From the NCBI GenBank assembly GCA_021777035.1, contig JAIQZR010000046.1:1-56067 (forward strand): 56,067 nucleotides of DNA, given 5' to 3'. The translations under genes were made by a program, and so were the position numbers. The notes beneath the pieces were generated by a model that searched no databases, had not been told where the DNA came from, and saw nothing but the letters and a program-made list of their open reading frames with translations. This DNA comes from Candidatus Scalindua sp. Its GTDB lineage: Bacteria > Planctomycetota > Brocadiia > Brocadiales > Scalinduaceae. Positions 1 through 9,240 of this stretch are shown in pieces. Numbering within the stretch: position 1 is the stretch's first letter; each line of letters starts with the position of its first letter.

Positions 1-96
1 GCAGGAAAAGGGCTGCACGGTGCGACGCAAAATGCCAATCTGATAAAACAGCAAAAGATCTTTAAGTGTGCAGGGTTGGAAATGGAAATATTTTAG
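1..96 (+). CDS. possible 3' end of a gene cut by the window start
   Basis: Frame 1 is open from the first base to a TAG at 94-96 and would encode about 31 residues ending in LEMEIF. Composition looks protein-like (GKGLHGATQ followed by a mixed helical tail), but the stretch is too short to recognise. If real, it is the C-terminus of a plus-strand gene whose body lies outside the window. A chance open frame cannot be excluded. Confidence 0.3.
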   Translation, partial: AGKGLHGATQNANLIKQQKIFKCAGLEMEIF

Positions 97-194
97 GGTT
101 TTATTGTGATGATTTCAATGCCTGTGAAAATCGGTGTTAAAAGTCTAAAGACTTAAATCCAATATGAGGAGTTAAGGCTTCAGCCTTTTATTTT

Positions 195-246
195 AATGTA
201 TAAGAAATTCAATGTTTGGTAGGAGCCGTCTCCCGACGGCGAGCGA
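195..246. repeat. REP-like palindrome, family A1, copy 1
   Basis: The core at 225-240 is a perfect small hairpin: GCCGTC, a TCCC loop, then GACGGC. It is preceded by a conserved lead-in ending in AATGTTTGGTAGGA. A second copy with nearly the same lead-in and core sits at 55617-55669, so this is a dispersed element rather than a chance palindrome. Confidence 0.75.
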
Positions 247-276
247 ATATCACTCACCGTAGCATGCAAACCACGG

Positions 277-340
277 TCGCCAACCCGCCACCGCCAGAAT
301 CATTGTCGCCCGCCCGTGCCGGTACGGACGGGGGCTGGCG
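277..340. repeat. dispersed GC-rich repeat, family A2, copy 1
   Basis: A 64-base GC-rich segment starting TCGCCAACCCGCC and ending GGGGGCTGGCG. It recurs almost unchanged at 56005-56067, where the window stops inside it. It contains a short palindrome around GCCGGTAC. In both places it lies downstream of a family A1 hairpin, though at different distances. Confidence 0.75.
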
Positions 341-775
341 AACGGTACGTAGCCATTTTAACCAGGCGTAGAGGGTTATAAAAACTGATGTGAAATAAGA
401 ATGGAAAGAACTAATTAAACAGTCTCTTGGTTTCCTTATAAAAAATTAGTATTAATGGCTATAAAGGAAACAACTATAAGGAAGCCAGGAATGCAGGAGA
501 AAAGCAAAAAAATAATTTGATCTCTGCTAGTCTAATTCCGGAATTGGGAAATGTTTTTGATAGTGAGCTGGGCAATCTAAAAACCATGACTCCAGAACAA
601 ATACGCGGCTGGATTCAAACCAGGGAATCCCAATATGAATTCCTGAAAACGTGGTTACGGTTTTTAATCACCTGCTTCTAAAAAAAAGATCATTTCATAT
701 AAGTACCTATTCTGGCAGGTTACCCGCCGACTTTGGAATTCCTCTGCATTAAAATAAAAGGCTACGTACCGTTCG
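339..775. repeat. 16-base perfect inverted repeat bounding a 405-base interval
   Basis: The left arm (339-354, CGAACGGTACGTAGCC) is the exact reverse complement of the right arm (760-775). Outside the core both arms continue into A/T-rich TTTTAA-like sequence. The interval holds only short open frames, so it could be a miniature inverted-repeat element or two copies of one short repeat in opposite orientation. Confidence 0.45.
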
Positions 776-881
776 GTACAGGCGGAATGTCTCCATACGG
801 TCGTTATTTGTTGTCTATTTTTTATCACACGGCTAAAGTCTCGCCATATGTTCCCGTAATTGAGTACATATTCTCCAAATC

Positions 882-1250
882 TCATTTCAAAAAACCCTCA
901 ACTTTTCGTGGGAATTCCCTTGTGTCCATGGGCTTTGAAATATATCCTACACAGCCAGCCTTCAATATGTTTTCTTCATCCCCCTTCATGGCATGTGCAG
1001 TAAGGGCAGCTATCGGAATATCTCTGGTTGCCATATCCTCCTTCAATATCCTTGTTGCCTGTAGCCCATCTATACCGGGTAGTTGGATGTCCATGAGGAT
1101 TAAATCAGGCTTTTCATTCCTGGCAAGGTCAATTCCGGTACTTGCATCATCGGCCTGCAACACCTGAAATCCATTCACTTCCAGGAGATCAGAAGCAAGT
1201 TCCATATTCATCGGATTATCATCAATGATTAATATTTTCTTTCCGGCCAA
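882..1250 (-). CDS. single-domain response regulator (CheY-like receiver)
   Basis: A stand-alone receiver domain of about 122 residues that should accept a phosphoryl group from a histidine kinase. An Asp-Asp pair follows the first strand (KILIIDDNP), the phospho-acceptor is D54 (LILMDIQLPG), a Thr sits in ALTAHA, and the Lys is in ISKPMD. No output domain is present. I place the start at a TTG at 1248-1250, because AAAGGAG lies eight bases upstream and the protein then begins directly before the first strand. The longer ATG start at 1280 would lie inside repeat DNA. It is downstream of the kinase gene at 1407-4490 on the same strand, its most likely partner. Confidence 0.88.
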   Translation of the reverse strand: MAGKKILIIDDNPMNMELASDLLEVNGFQVLQADDASTGIDLARNEKPDLILMDIQLPGIDGLQATRILKEDMATRDIPIAALTAHAMKGDEENILKAGCVGYISKPMDTREFPRKVEGFLK

Positions 1251-1274
1251 TTTTGTTTCTCCTTTCACATTTGA

Positions 1275-1405
1275 AAACATGCATCGTCACGGACGATGCA
1301 CTCCATAATTCTTTTTTTGGAGTACATTGACCGTGTCAATGTTTTATATAACACATCGTCACGCCTGCCCGCCGGTCTGTTGGGCGGGGACGATGTACTC
1401 CATAA
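1275..1405. repeat. palindromic repeat, family C, copy 1
   Basis: Contains CATCGTCACGGACGATG hairpins, each followed by CACTCC or TACTCC and ATAATT, and a unit reading GGAGTACATTGACCGTGTCAATG. The same blocks appear at 8705-8776 and 12138-12375. It fills the gap between the response regulator and the kinase upstream of it, so it probably lies within or between their transcripts. Confidence 0.65.
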
Positions 1406-1406
1406 T

Positions 1407-4400
1407 TTATCCACTTAATGCCTTGCACAATGCATCTACACTGTCACCATCTTCCGGATAGATCACCGTCTTTATGTTTGCGGCATAACCTCTCTCCTTA
1501 AGCGCCTCACTGATCCTCATGGCAGCATGGTAAATTTCCACTCTGTCAATTTCTAACAATGCCGTGTAGTAATACTTCTTCTCTTTGTCGTGTGTGAATA
1601 TCTCGTACTTTCGAATCACATCTTTGAAGACTTCAGCAAATGATAATGGGTCAAATTTCTTTTCTCCGGCCTCTAATTTCAGACACAGTAAGCCGAATTG
1701 ATGATTTACCCTTTTATGTAACCGTAATATCCTCTCGATATGTTTAAAGAAGCACTCCCATGTAAGGAGCTTGGTTGTCGGATCAATTATCCCGGCATCA
1801 GGTCGTTTCGGGTTGCATGGAATCGTAAATATAAATGAGCTTCCCTTTCCCTCTTCAAGCGCAGACTCTTTCTTTGGGGGGCTCTCCAGCCATATCCTAC
1901 CACCATGCATTTTCACAAGCCTCCGGGCCAGAGCCAGCCCCAATCCTGTTCCGCCATGTTTTCGTGTGTAGGAGCCGTCAGACTGCTCAAGCCCCATAAG
2001 AACACGCTCCTGGTCATCAGGTTTGACACCAATACCAGTGTCGGTAACGGACATCCGGACTTTATCTTCAATCTTGACCGCCTCAATGTTAATCATTCCA
2101 CCATCAGGAGTAAATTTGACTGCGTTACCCAGAAGTATGTTGATTATCTTCCTCAGTTTGACGTCATCTGCATTTATCGTTGACAGTTTTTCATCAATAT
2201 AAGTTTTGATCTCTATGTTTTTCTTGATGGCTGCAGGTTTTAATGTTGCAACGGTATCATTTAGAATATGAGACAGGGAAAGCCCTTCCAGTTCCAGTAC
2301 CATTCTTCCTGAGTCTGCCCTGGACAAATCTATAATATCATTGATCATCTCCAGGAGACGATTGCCGCTTTTGTGAATATTGTTCAGATATTTCTCCTGC
2401 TTCTCATTTATTTCACCAAAAGATCTGTCTAGTAAAATCTCGGAAAAACCTATGACTGCATTCAGGGGTGTTTTCAGCTCGTGAGACATGTTTGCAATGA
2501 ATTCGGATTTTGATTTATTTGCAACATCTGCCTTTTGTTTTGCCTCATTCAATGCCACTTCCGCCCGTTTACGTTCGGTAATATCAGTGTATTGTTCGAT
2601 ACGGCCACCGGTATAGATGCCTGATTCTACAGGTTGACTCCAGTGTTCAAGCCAGCGCTCTTTTCGTCCACCTTCAGGGAGGATATGACACTCAAAGTGT
2701 TCGGTATATGTATTATCGTCGTATGTAGCAAGTACCTTCCCGGCAAATCCTTCCGGATCCTCAAAGATATTCTCTATTCTTTCGCGAATGAGCAGCCGCT
2801 TGTCCCGTTCTACAACGTCTTCCCTGCGTATGCCGAAGTATCGTTCAATCGCCCTGTTTATCAAAACAACCTGGAAATCCGCATCGAGTATAAAAATGCC
2901 GATCGATGAGGTATCGAGCACATCTTCAGTTATTGAACGATATCTCTCCTCCGATATCTTGACATCTCTTGTTCTTTCCTCAATCAACTCTTCCAGATGA
3001 TCACGATATTTTCTTAGTTCATCCTCCGCCTGCTTGCGTTCGGTAATATTCCTCATGATCTGAACAGCACCGGTAAATTCACCATTAGCATCAAAACGGG
3101 GAAAGTTTGAGACTTCAAAGATACCGTCCAGACAGGGTATTTCTATATCATTTGTAACAGGTTTCAAGGTTTTAATCGTCTCTATTACTGCACATCTGCT
3201 TAAGTCTTCATTCTTAATACGAGGAAAAACCTCATGACAGCTCTTACCGATAATATCTTCAGATTTTACATCAAGATTGTCTAATAACGCTTTGTTGCAC
3301 CTGATTAATCCGCAGTCTTTATCCCACAGGATGATTATGTCTCTCACTGAATCAAAAGTTGATTCCCACTCCCTCTTGCCATCTTCAATATCCGTCATTG
3401 ATATACCAATCTTTATACGCATAGTATCTAACGAACTTGCCAGATCGCTTATTTCATCCCTGCTTTTTACTATTATTTCCTCTGTTAAATTTCCATGTGC
3501 AATGGTATTGGCAGATGCCACTAACTTATGGATGGGCCTTGTTATCCCTTTTGCAATAAGCACTGTCATTATCACTAAAACTATAATACCTGTAGTTCCC
3601 ATAATAATAGCAAAATTTCTTATGCGCACAGCGGAAACAAAGGCCTCAGAGATATCCTTCTCTGCCACTATAACCCAGTCCATCTCTTCAAAATACTTCG
3701 TAACACCCAGTACGGGAATGCCTCTATAGTCGGGATATATCCCAGTCATATCTGTTCGGTTTTCAAACGCGACCCGAATACCTTCAGTATCAACAATCTG
3801 TTTAAGTACGGCGCCTTTTATAAACCTGGATTCCGTAACCATTAATTTATCACTATTGACAATATACGATTCACCCGTTTCTCCAAATCTTTCCGGCATT
3901 CCGCTGCGTGTAACTTTCCTGAGACCATCATCTTTGTATCTATTTACAATTATGCCTACTGTCTTCTCTCCATCTTTGCTGATGAGTAATCTTGAAACAT
4001 CATATGTATTTGCACTAAATTCAGTAGAATAATGTAAATCAGTTATAAAAGGATCTATTTTTGTTGCCTTTTGAAAATAGCCTTCGCCTGAGACATCCTT
4101 GCCTATTCTATTAATCTCTGTCGAATTGATTACTTTGCCATCAATATCAACGATAAATACCTCTAAAATATCGGTATCCAGTGGTTTTTTATTATAAAGG
4201 ATGTGTTTATTCAGATTCAAAGTACAAGAATCAACGTCTATTCCATTAGTTATTTTCTCCGTACAATCTTTTATAAAACCATCAGAACTAAAGTCAATAA
4301 GTCGATTCTTTTTTTCATCCAGGAAAAGACAGATACGTGTGCTCAATTTGTCTAACGCTACCTCTAATTGATCATGAATATTTTGTTCAACTACTTTTCT

Positions 4401-4490
4401 GATAGAGTGGTAACCGATTCCAACCGCAAGGCTTCCGATTAAGAGTCCTGGTACCAGAAAATATAGTAATATCTTATTTTGAATCTTCAT
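1407..4490 (-). CDS. membrane sensor histidine kinase: Cache-HAMP-PAS-PAS-HisKA-HATPase with degenerate GGDEF-like tail
   Basis: A 1027-residue transmembrane kinase. An N-terminal membrane segment (about residues 8-28) and a second one near 290-312 bracket a periplasmic double-Cache-like sensor. HAMP follows (about 313-370), then two PAS domains with PAC-type ends (ITERKQAE, ITERKRAE). HisKA carries H670 in NMSHELKTPLN. The HATPase domain shows the N box, DTGIGV and HGGTGLGLAL. After the kinase core, about 130 residues beginning DPTTKLLTW and containing YPEDGD look like a GGDEF fold that has lost its GGDEF motif, so cyclase activity is unlikely. Cytoplasmic output probably goes to the receiver at 882-1250. 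The start is supported by AAAGAGAG upstream. Confidence 0.88.
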   Translation of the reverse strand: MKIQNKILLYFLVPGLLIGSLAVGIGYHSIRKVVEQNIHDQLEVALDKLSTRICLFLDEKKNRLIDFSSDGFIKDCTEKITNGIDVDSCTLNLNKHILYNKKPLDTDILEVFIVDIDGKVINSTEINRIGKDVSGEGYFQKATKIDPFITDLHYSTEFSANTYDVSRLLISKDGEKTVGIIVNRYKDDGLRKVTRSGMPERFGETGESYIVNSDKLMVTESRFIKGAVLKQIVDTEGIRVAFENRTDMTGIYPDYRGIPVLGVTKYFEEMDWVIVAEKDISEAFVSAVRIRNFAIIMGTTGIIVLVIMTVLIAKGITRPIHKLVASANTIAHGNLTEEIIVKSRDEISDLASSLDTMRIKIGISMTDIEDGKREWESTFDSVRDIIILWDKDCGLIRCNKALLDNLDVKSEDIIGKSCHEVFPRIKNEDLSRCAVIETIKTLKPVTNDIEIPCLDGIFEVSNFPRFDANGEFTGAVQIMRNITERKQAEDELRKYRDHLEELIEERTRDVKISEERYRSITEDVLDTSSIGIFILDADFQVVLINRAIERYFGIRREDVVERDKRLLIRERIENIFEDPEGFAGKVLATYDDNTYTEHFECHILPEGGRKERWLEHWSQPVESGIYTGGRIEQYTDITERKRAEVALNEAKQKADVANKSKSEFIANMSHELKTPLNAVIGFSEILLDRSFGEINEKQEKYLNNIHKSGNRLLEMINDIIDLSRADSGRMVLELEGLSLSHILNDTVATLKPAAIKKNIEIKTYIDEKLSTINADDVKLRKIINILLGNAVKFTPDGGMINIEAVKIEDKVRMSVTDTGIGVKPDDQERVLMGLEQSDGSYTRKHGGTGLGLALARRLVKMHGGRIWLESPPKKESALEEGKGSSFIFTIPCNPKRPDAGIIDPTTKLLTWECFFKHIERILRLHKRVNHQFGLLCLKLEAGEKKFDPLSFAEVFKDVIRKYEIFTHDKEKKYYYTALLEIDRVEIYHAAMRISEALKERGYAANIKTVIYPEDGDSVDALCKALSG

Positions 4491-4506
4491 ATAAATTTAA
4501 CTCTCT

Positions 4507-4910
4507 TTGGGGGAAAAGGGTTCTCACCTGCCCGACTTCGTCGTTCGGGTGGGCGCCAAGACGCAGAGAACGCAAAGAAATTACAAAAACAAGTTAAGTC
4601 GGGTAAGAAACCCGACCTACGACCAAAAAAATATAATATTTTGTAGGGCGGGTTTCTTACCCGCCGACTTTGAATTTCCTATGCATCAATTCACTTTAAC
4701 GCAGAGGCGCTGAGGTCGCAAAGAAAATACAAAAATGAATTAAAAGATAAAAGCTTTTTACCCTCTGTGTTCTCAGCGCCTCTGCGTTAAACCTTCTTTT
4801 TCCCCTTTGCGTTCTTTGCGGCTCTGCGTGAGTCCTAGCTTTTCGCCTTTTTTTCTCATCTGCCCGACTTCGTCGTTCGGGCGGGCACGGAGGTGCAGAG
4901 GCACTTCAAA
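4507..4910. repeat. composite palindromic repeat, family B, copy 1
   Basis: Two nested inverted repeats. The first pairs AAGTCGGGTAAGAAACCCGAC (first arm starts near 4593) with GGGTTTCTTACCCGCCGACTT (near 4648). The second pairs TTAACGCAGAGGCGCTGA with TCAGCGCCTCTGCGTTAA around a spacer carrying GAATTAAAAGATAAAAGC. About 220 bases are nearly identical to 14192-14420. Partial copies sit near 712-750 and 55734-55790. The edges also carry hairpins built on GCCCGACTTCGTCGTTCGGG. No coding content is evident. Confidence 0.8.
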
Positions 4911-4951
4911 TATTCATTGACAAAATAATAGCTTATTCATATAACTGCAGA

Positions 4952-5170
4952 ATGTCAACTATAACAAAACTGGTTACCAATGAGACTTTCTTTAACGAAT
5001 CAACAAAGTTCAGGGAAGAGATGGCCTCTTTCAGAGAAGAAATAAGAGAAGAGATAACTAAAATCAGGGTAGAGATGGCCAATATGAAGGCGGAACTCAT
5101 CAAGTGGAACGTTGGAACAATCATAGCAGTTGCCGGAGTAGTTACCGCAATTGTCAAACTAATCGGATAG
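4952..5170 (+). CDS. small coiled-coil protein with C-terminal membrane helix
   Basis: Encodes 72 residues: a charged amphipathic helix with near-heptad repeats (FREEMASFREEIREEI, about residues 20-50), then a hydrophobic C-terminal segment (TIIAVAGVVTAIVKLIG) that should anchor it in a membrane. The pattern, including ELIKW just before the membrane helix, resembles the C-terminal half of the DUF1640 / CCDC90-like coiled-coil family, whose members are usually longer, so the N-terminus may be lost. No clear ribosome-binding site precedes the ATG. It converges on the kinase gene at 5244-8678. The antisense frame over the same region looks like a shadow. Confidence 0.55.
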   Translation: MSTITKLVTNETFFNESTKFREEMASFREEIREEITKIRVEMANMKAELIKWNVGTIIAVAGVVTAIVKLIG

Positions 5171-5243
5171 CAAAGCATGGCTCTTCCTCCTAATATTTCA
5201 ATCATCAATCTCTCCTCCTTCATCCTGCGTCTCTCGTCTCTCT

Positions 5244-8200
5244 TCACCCTTTCCGTCTCTCCTTCTTCGTCCCTCGCCCCACGTCTCTCTTCCTTCTTTC
5301 AACCCTCTTCCTCATCTCTTCAATCTTTTTAATATCCTGTATCAAGTCTTCTTTAGAGAAATTGCCCTTTTGCGCGATAGAATTAACTGTTCCCTTTAAT
5401 TGCTTAAAATCATCTTCCGTAAGGTTCTTGGCAGTTGAGATGATAATGGGGACATTCCTTGCCCGTGGGTGTTTCTTTAACTCCTCCACAACCTTAAAAC
5501 CGTCTACTTCAGGCATCATCAGATCCAGGATGATCATGTCCTGAACCTCCGTCGTGGCCAGATCTACCCCCTCCTGTCCGCCATACGCCTTTTGCACCTG
5601 ATAACCTTCTGCCTCCAGGACTGTAGATACCAATTCAACCGTTTTGGGTTCATCATCAATAACCAGTACCTTAATCGGCTTCCCTCCCGGTTCAGGTGTT
5701 AAACTGCAGCGTTTCAACGTCCGGAGCAGGATTCCTTTACTGATTGGCTTCGTCAGATAATCAACTGCGCCGAGGTGAAACCCCCGTTTCCGGTCTTCAA
5801 GGATTGAAACAATGATTACGGGTATGTCTCTGGTCTCAGGTATCTCCTTTAATTCACTCAGCACCTCCCAGCCGTCCTTACCGGGCAGGTTAATATCCAG
5901 CGTAATTGCCATAGGGTTGAGTTCTCTCGCCTTCTTGACTACATCATTCCCATCGAAGACGGTAGCTACTTGATATCCTTGTTGTATCAAGCTGATTGTC
6001 AACAATTCACTGGATTTAGGATCATCCTCCACGACAAGGATCAGAGAGCCGTCACCGCTTCCTTTCCCGCCAGAACGACGTAGTCGGGCAGGTATTCCTT
6101 CTATATCTTCCAATAGCGATGATTCTTCAGGAAACAGTTTGCCTTTTACTTCCAGGGGGATGGTAAATGTAAATGTACTGCCCTTTCCCAACTCACTCTC
6201 CACCCACATCTTTCCACCATGTAATTCAACAAGCTTTCTTGTCAATGGTAGGCCCAATCCTGTTCCCTCATACGCACGGGAAGTCCTGCTGTCAATCTGT
6301 TGAAACTCTGCAAAAACACGTTCCTGATCCTCAGGTTTAATACCAATACCAGTATCACTTACTGAGATCCTGACAAATTCTTCCGCACGTCCAGCCTTTA
6401 GAGTAATTTGACCACCTTCCGGCGTAAACTTTACTGCATTACTCAGGATGTTATACATAATCTGTTTAAACTTCTTCCGGTCTGCAGTAATAGAGACCAG
6501 ATCTTCGTCAATCTTCGTTTCTAAAGATATCTTCTTCTTTTCTACCTGAGCTTTAATGATTGTCTCTATACTCTGCATTGTCTCAGGTATTAAGAATACC
6601 TCATAATTTATATCCATCTTTCCGGATTCCACCTTGGAGAGATCGAGAATATCATTAATCAACTGTAGTAGATGCTTGCCGCTGGTAAGAATATTATTCA
6701 CATATTTATCCTGTTTTGTGTTGAGTTTGCCAAAAGTCTTGTCTTCGAGTACTTCAGAAAAGCCGATTATTGAGTTGAGCGGGGTGCGCAGTTCGTGGGA
6801 CATATTTGCAAGGAACTCCGATTTAGCTTGATTTGCCATTTCTACCGCAGTATTCTTATCCTCCAACTCCTTCTGCTGCACACGTAATTCTTCAGACTGG
6901 GTTTCAAGCTCTTCAGTCTGCATTTGTAATTCCTCATTGAATCTCTTCAATTCCTCCGCTTGTTCCAGGGCAAGTTCAAAAGATCGGATATTACTGATAC
7001 CCACTGCTAATTGAATTGCTACATTGTCTACAAACGCCAGAATATCATCAGAGAACTCTTTCAGGCTTGTCAGAACCAGAACCCCTGACAATTTACCTTG
7101 ATAGAGAATAGGAAAACTACCGATGGTTCTGGGAATACACTCTCCGAGGCCGTACCTAATCCTGAAGGCGGTATCATCAGGAATATCATTTATCAATATC
7201 GGCTTTCTTTCCTGTGCTGTCTGCCCGGGTATTCCAATACCCAATCGAAACTTTTCCTGCTTAAGATTATGATCCCCAACGGCATAACCGGACGCCATGT
7301 TGAGACATTGTTCTTTTTCATCATAAAGGAATATACTGCCCATCTGTGAGTTAGTGAAAGAGACCATCCTGCTCAGGCTCCTTGACAATAATTCGTCCAT
7401 TTTCATAGATGAATTCAATATTGTAACAGTCTCATTATAAGCCTGCCCTGTTTCCTGTTGCCTCTTAAGGTCTATATTAGTTTTCTCCAACTCCTGAGTG
7501 CGCTCGGTAATCTTATACTCCAGGCCGGCATATGATTCTTTAAGTTTAGCAGCCATAACATTGAAAGTGTTTGCCAGAACGCCTGTTTCATCCTTAGTCT
7601 TCCCTATATCCGCCTGTACGTCAAGGTTACCCTCAGCCACCTTTTTGGTAAGAGCGGATAATTCCCTTATAGGCTTGGTGATTTCTATGGCTACATAATA
7701 GACTGTAAAGGCAACAATAAGGACGATGAGAATTGAACATAATAATATAATTAAACCTAATTGATTAGCCGGAGCAAATGCTTCGGCAGTGTCAATCTTT
7801 CCAACCATCCCCCACTCCATTGACGGAATATGTTTCCAAACTGCAATAACTTCTTCATTTCGATAATCCACAGATATGCCTTTTCCATCTCTTCCCTGCA
7901 CAGCCTTTTGGATCGGTAGCGCTGAATCACTTCCTAAAATAACTTTTGAAAGATCATCAGTATGACGTAACTGGGTAATAAATTCCGCTTTATCACCCAC
8001 CTTCTGACCAATCAAGACTTCTCCTGTTTTTCCCAACCCCTCTTGAGATCCTGCTATATCATTTAAAATCTGGGCATTTACTTTGAACAAAGCTGCCCCG
8101 GCAAACTTCTCATCTTCATAATCTCTTAAAGCCTGGAGAAAAATCAGGAAATTTTTTCCCGTTAAGGGATCTATTTGAAAACCACCTAAGAACGTTCCCT

Positions 8201-8678
8201 TTGACTTTACGCCCTGTAAGTAATGGTTCGGCATCTTCTTGCCTATCAACTCTCTATTTGTGTTGGCAACAATAGTCCCTTCAGTATCCCAAATACCTAT
8301 AATCTCAATCGCAGTGGCTTTATCAATATCACCATTATCACCATTTGGCGGCAGTTTCATCTCTTGAAGAACAGATTCAATATGGATCTGGATTTTAGCA
8401 ATATCCTCAGGATTATTAACCCCACTTGACTTCAATTGTCTGGGGGAAAACCCCCCGGCAAGTTCTTTGACCTGCTCCTGCCGAAGTTGAATCAGGTGAG
8501 TGATATCAGACACACGTGAATTAACGATTGCTTCCAAACTTGCTAAAGCATGCTTTTCCAGAGTGATCCTGGCGTATCTATAACTCACATAACCAATAAT
8601 AGAAAGAGGTATTATTGAAACAAGCAGAAACAGACAGACCAGCTTATTCTTCAAACTCTTAGTAATAAAATTAGTCAT
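5244..8678 (-). CDS. hybrid histidine kinase: Cache-HAMP-GAF-HisKA-HATPase-REC-REC
   Basis: An 1144-residue membrane kinase. The N-terminal helix (about 10-30) and a second near 307-332 frame a periplasmic Cache sensor. Then come HAMP (about 333-385), a GAF domain (about 415-560), a coiled coil rich in Glu/Gln (about 565-620), HisKA with H628 in [11 protein letters not shown], and an ATPase domain with DTGIGI and [13 protein letters not shown]. Two receivers follow, with acceptors D928 (ITLDINLPG) and D1052 (IILDLMMPE). The extreme C-terminus is a basic tail. The start is supported by GGAG nine bases upstream. Two in-cis receivers suggest a phosphorelay, but no HPt domain is visible in the window. 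Confidence 0.9.
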   Translation of the reverse strand: MTNFITKSLKNKLVCLFLLVSIIPLSIIGYVSYRYARITLEKHALASLEAIVNSRVSDITHLIQLRQEQVKELAGGFSPRQLKSSGVNNPEDIAKIQIHIESVLQEMKLPPNGDNGDIDKATAIEIIGIWDTEGTIVANTNRELIGKKMPNHYLQGVKSKGTFLGGFQIDPLTGKNFLIFLQALRDYEDEKFAGAALFKVNAQILNDIAGSQEGLGKTGEVLIGQKVGDKAEFITQLRHTDDLSKVILGSDSALPIQKAVQGRDGKGISVDYRNEEVIAVWKHIPSMEWGMVGKIDTAEAFAPANQLGLIILLCSILIVLIVAFTVYYVAIEITKPIRELSALTKKVAEGNLDVQADIGKTKDETGVLANTFNVMAAKLKESYAGLEYKITERTQELEKTNIDLKRQQETGQAYNETVTILNSSMKMDELLSRSLSRMVSFTNSQMGSIFLYDEKEQCLNMASGYAVGDHNLKQEKFRLGIGIPGQTAQERKPILINDIPDDTAFRIRYGLGECIPRTIGSFPILYQGKLSGVLVLTSLKEFSDDILAFVDNVAIQLAVGISNIRSFELALEQAEELKRFNEELQMQTEELETQSEELRVQQKELEDKNTAVEMANQAKSEFLANMSHELRTPLNSIIGFSEVLEDKTFGKLNTKQDKYVNNILTSGKHLLQLINDILDLSKVESGKMDINYEVFLIPETMQSIETIIKAQVEKKKISLETKIDEDLVSITADRKKFKQIMYNILSNAVKFTPEGGQITLKAGRAEEFVRISVSDTGIGIKPEDQERVFAEFQQIDSRTSRAYEGTGLGLPLTRKLVELHGGKMWVESELGKGSTFTFTIPLEVKGKLFPEESSLLEDIEGIPARLRRSGGKGSGDGSLILVVEDDPKSSELLTISLIQQGYQVATVFDGNDVVKKARELNPMAITLDINLPGKDGWEVLSELKEIPETRDIPVIIVSILEDRKRGFHLGAVDYLTKPISKGILLRTLKRCSLTPEPGGKPIKVLVIDDEPKTVELVSTVLEAEGYQVQKAYGGQEGVDLATTEVQDMIILDLMMPEVDGFKVVEELKKHPRARNVPIIISTAKNLTEDDFKQLKGTVNSIAQKGNFSKEDLIQDIKKIEEMRKRVERRKRDVGRGTKKERRKG

Positions 8679-8704
8679 TTTAACGTCTCCATTTTAGTTT
8701 TATG

Positions 8705-8776
8705 GTTAATTTTGGAGTGCAGTGCCCATGTCACTGCTTTTAAAACACATCGTCACGGACGATGTACTCCATAATT
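8705..8776. repeat. palindromic repeat, family C, copy 2
   Basis: Compact copy of the element: TTGGAGTGCAGTG, then GTCACTGC, then TTTTAAAACACATCGTCACGG and GACGATGTACTCCATAATT. It lies immediately upstream of the hybrid kinase start and immediately downstream of the transposase remnant, so it may sit in the kinase leader. Confidence 0.65.
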
Positions 8777-8778
8777 AA

Positions 8779-9240
8779 TTAAAAATCGTCTTTCACAACT
8801 ACTTTGTCCCAGGGATATTGTTCTCTAATCATATCAAAATAATCGAACTCTCCCTTTAATCTAAAGGTATAGCTTCCCCACATATAATTGCTCGCTTCCT
8901 GAGTATAACCATGTTTTACCGAAAAAAAACAGTTCACCGCAAAGCTTGCTATATTGCAGCACCTATGATTTCTTTTGACAATCGATCTTCTTCTTTTATC
9001 ATTCTAGTTTAGTTTTCTTTGCGTTCTTTGCGGCTTTGCGGTGAATAATTACTCATTTTTTATTAAAGGGCTGTAAATTTATGAATTTCATTAAACATTT
9101 TACTTAGTGTGTCAGCCCTATTAGGCGCATTCAGCATCAGATGGTAATGATTAGCAAGAATAACCCAATCTTCTAAAGTCCAGTGATATTTTTCACAGCC
9201 TCTCTTTATTGAGTTTAACAACCTTATCTTTTCTGATAAA
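8779..9240 (-). pseudogene. REP-associated tyrosine transposase (RAYT, Y1 family) remnant, split by an inverted-repeat insertion
   Basis: Two in-frame pieces of one transposase remain. The upstream piece (about 9062-9240) encodes KYHWTLEDWVILANHYHLM then LNAPNRADTLSKMFNEIHKF, which carries the HxH metal-binding motif (HYH) of the Y1 transposase fold. The downstream piece (8779 to about 8925) encodes VKHGYTQEASNYMWGSY and ends in VKDDF. The segment joining them, which should carry the catalytic tyrosine region, is missing and replaced by the palindromic insert at 8932-9046. The N-terminus is also lost where the remnant runs into the end of cheR. RAYTs are associated with short palindromic repeats, which abound in this window. 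Confidence 0.72.
8932..9046. mobile_element. small inverted-repeat element inserted in the RAYT remnant
   Basis: Terminal arms GTTCACCGCAAAGC (8932-8945) and GCTTTGCGGTGAAT (9033-9046) are reverse complements at 13 of 14 positions and enclose about 87 bases with no gene. The right part also contains TTTGCGTTCTTTGCGGC, which also occurs in the family B element near 4807-4823. Its position between two pieces of one reading frame marks it as an insertion of MITE type, though local rearrangement is possible. Confidence 0.55.

Larger units (their letters stand above)
97..881. other. intergenic repeat mosaic without a convincing gene
   Basis: This 785-base stretch contains two short palindromic repeats that recur at the far end of the window, one arm pair of a 16-base inverted repeat, and a fragment of the repeat that also lies at about 4620-4690 (positions 712-750). 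A short open frame at 586-681 (MTPEQIRGW start) has no visible ribosome-binding site. Its upstream extension consists of repeat-like sequence also seen near 55690. I see no supported gene here. Confidence 0.5.

Noticed and set aside
733-1167. Open frame on the plus strand opposite the response regulator
   Set aside because: Antisense shadow of a receiver domain with all key residues, and its start lies in repeat DNA.
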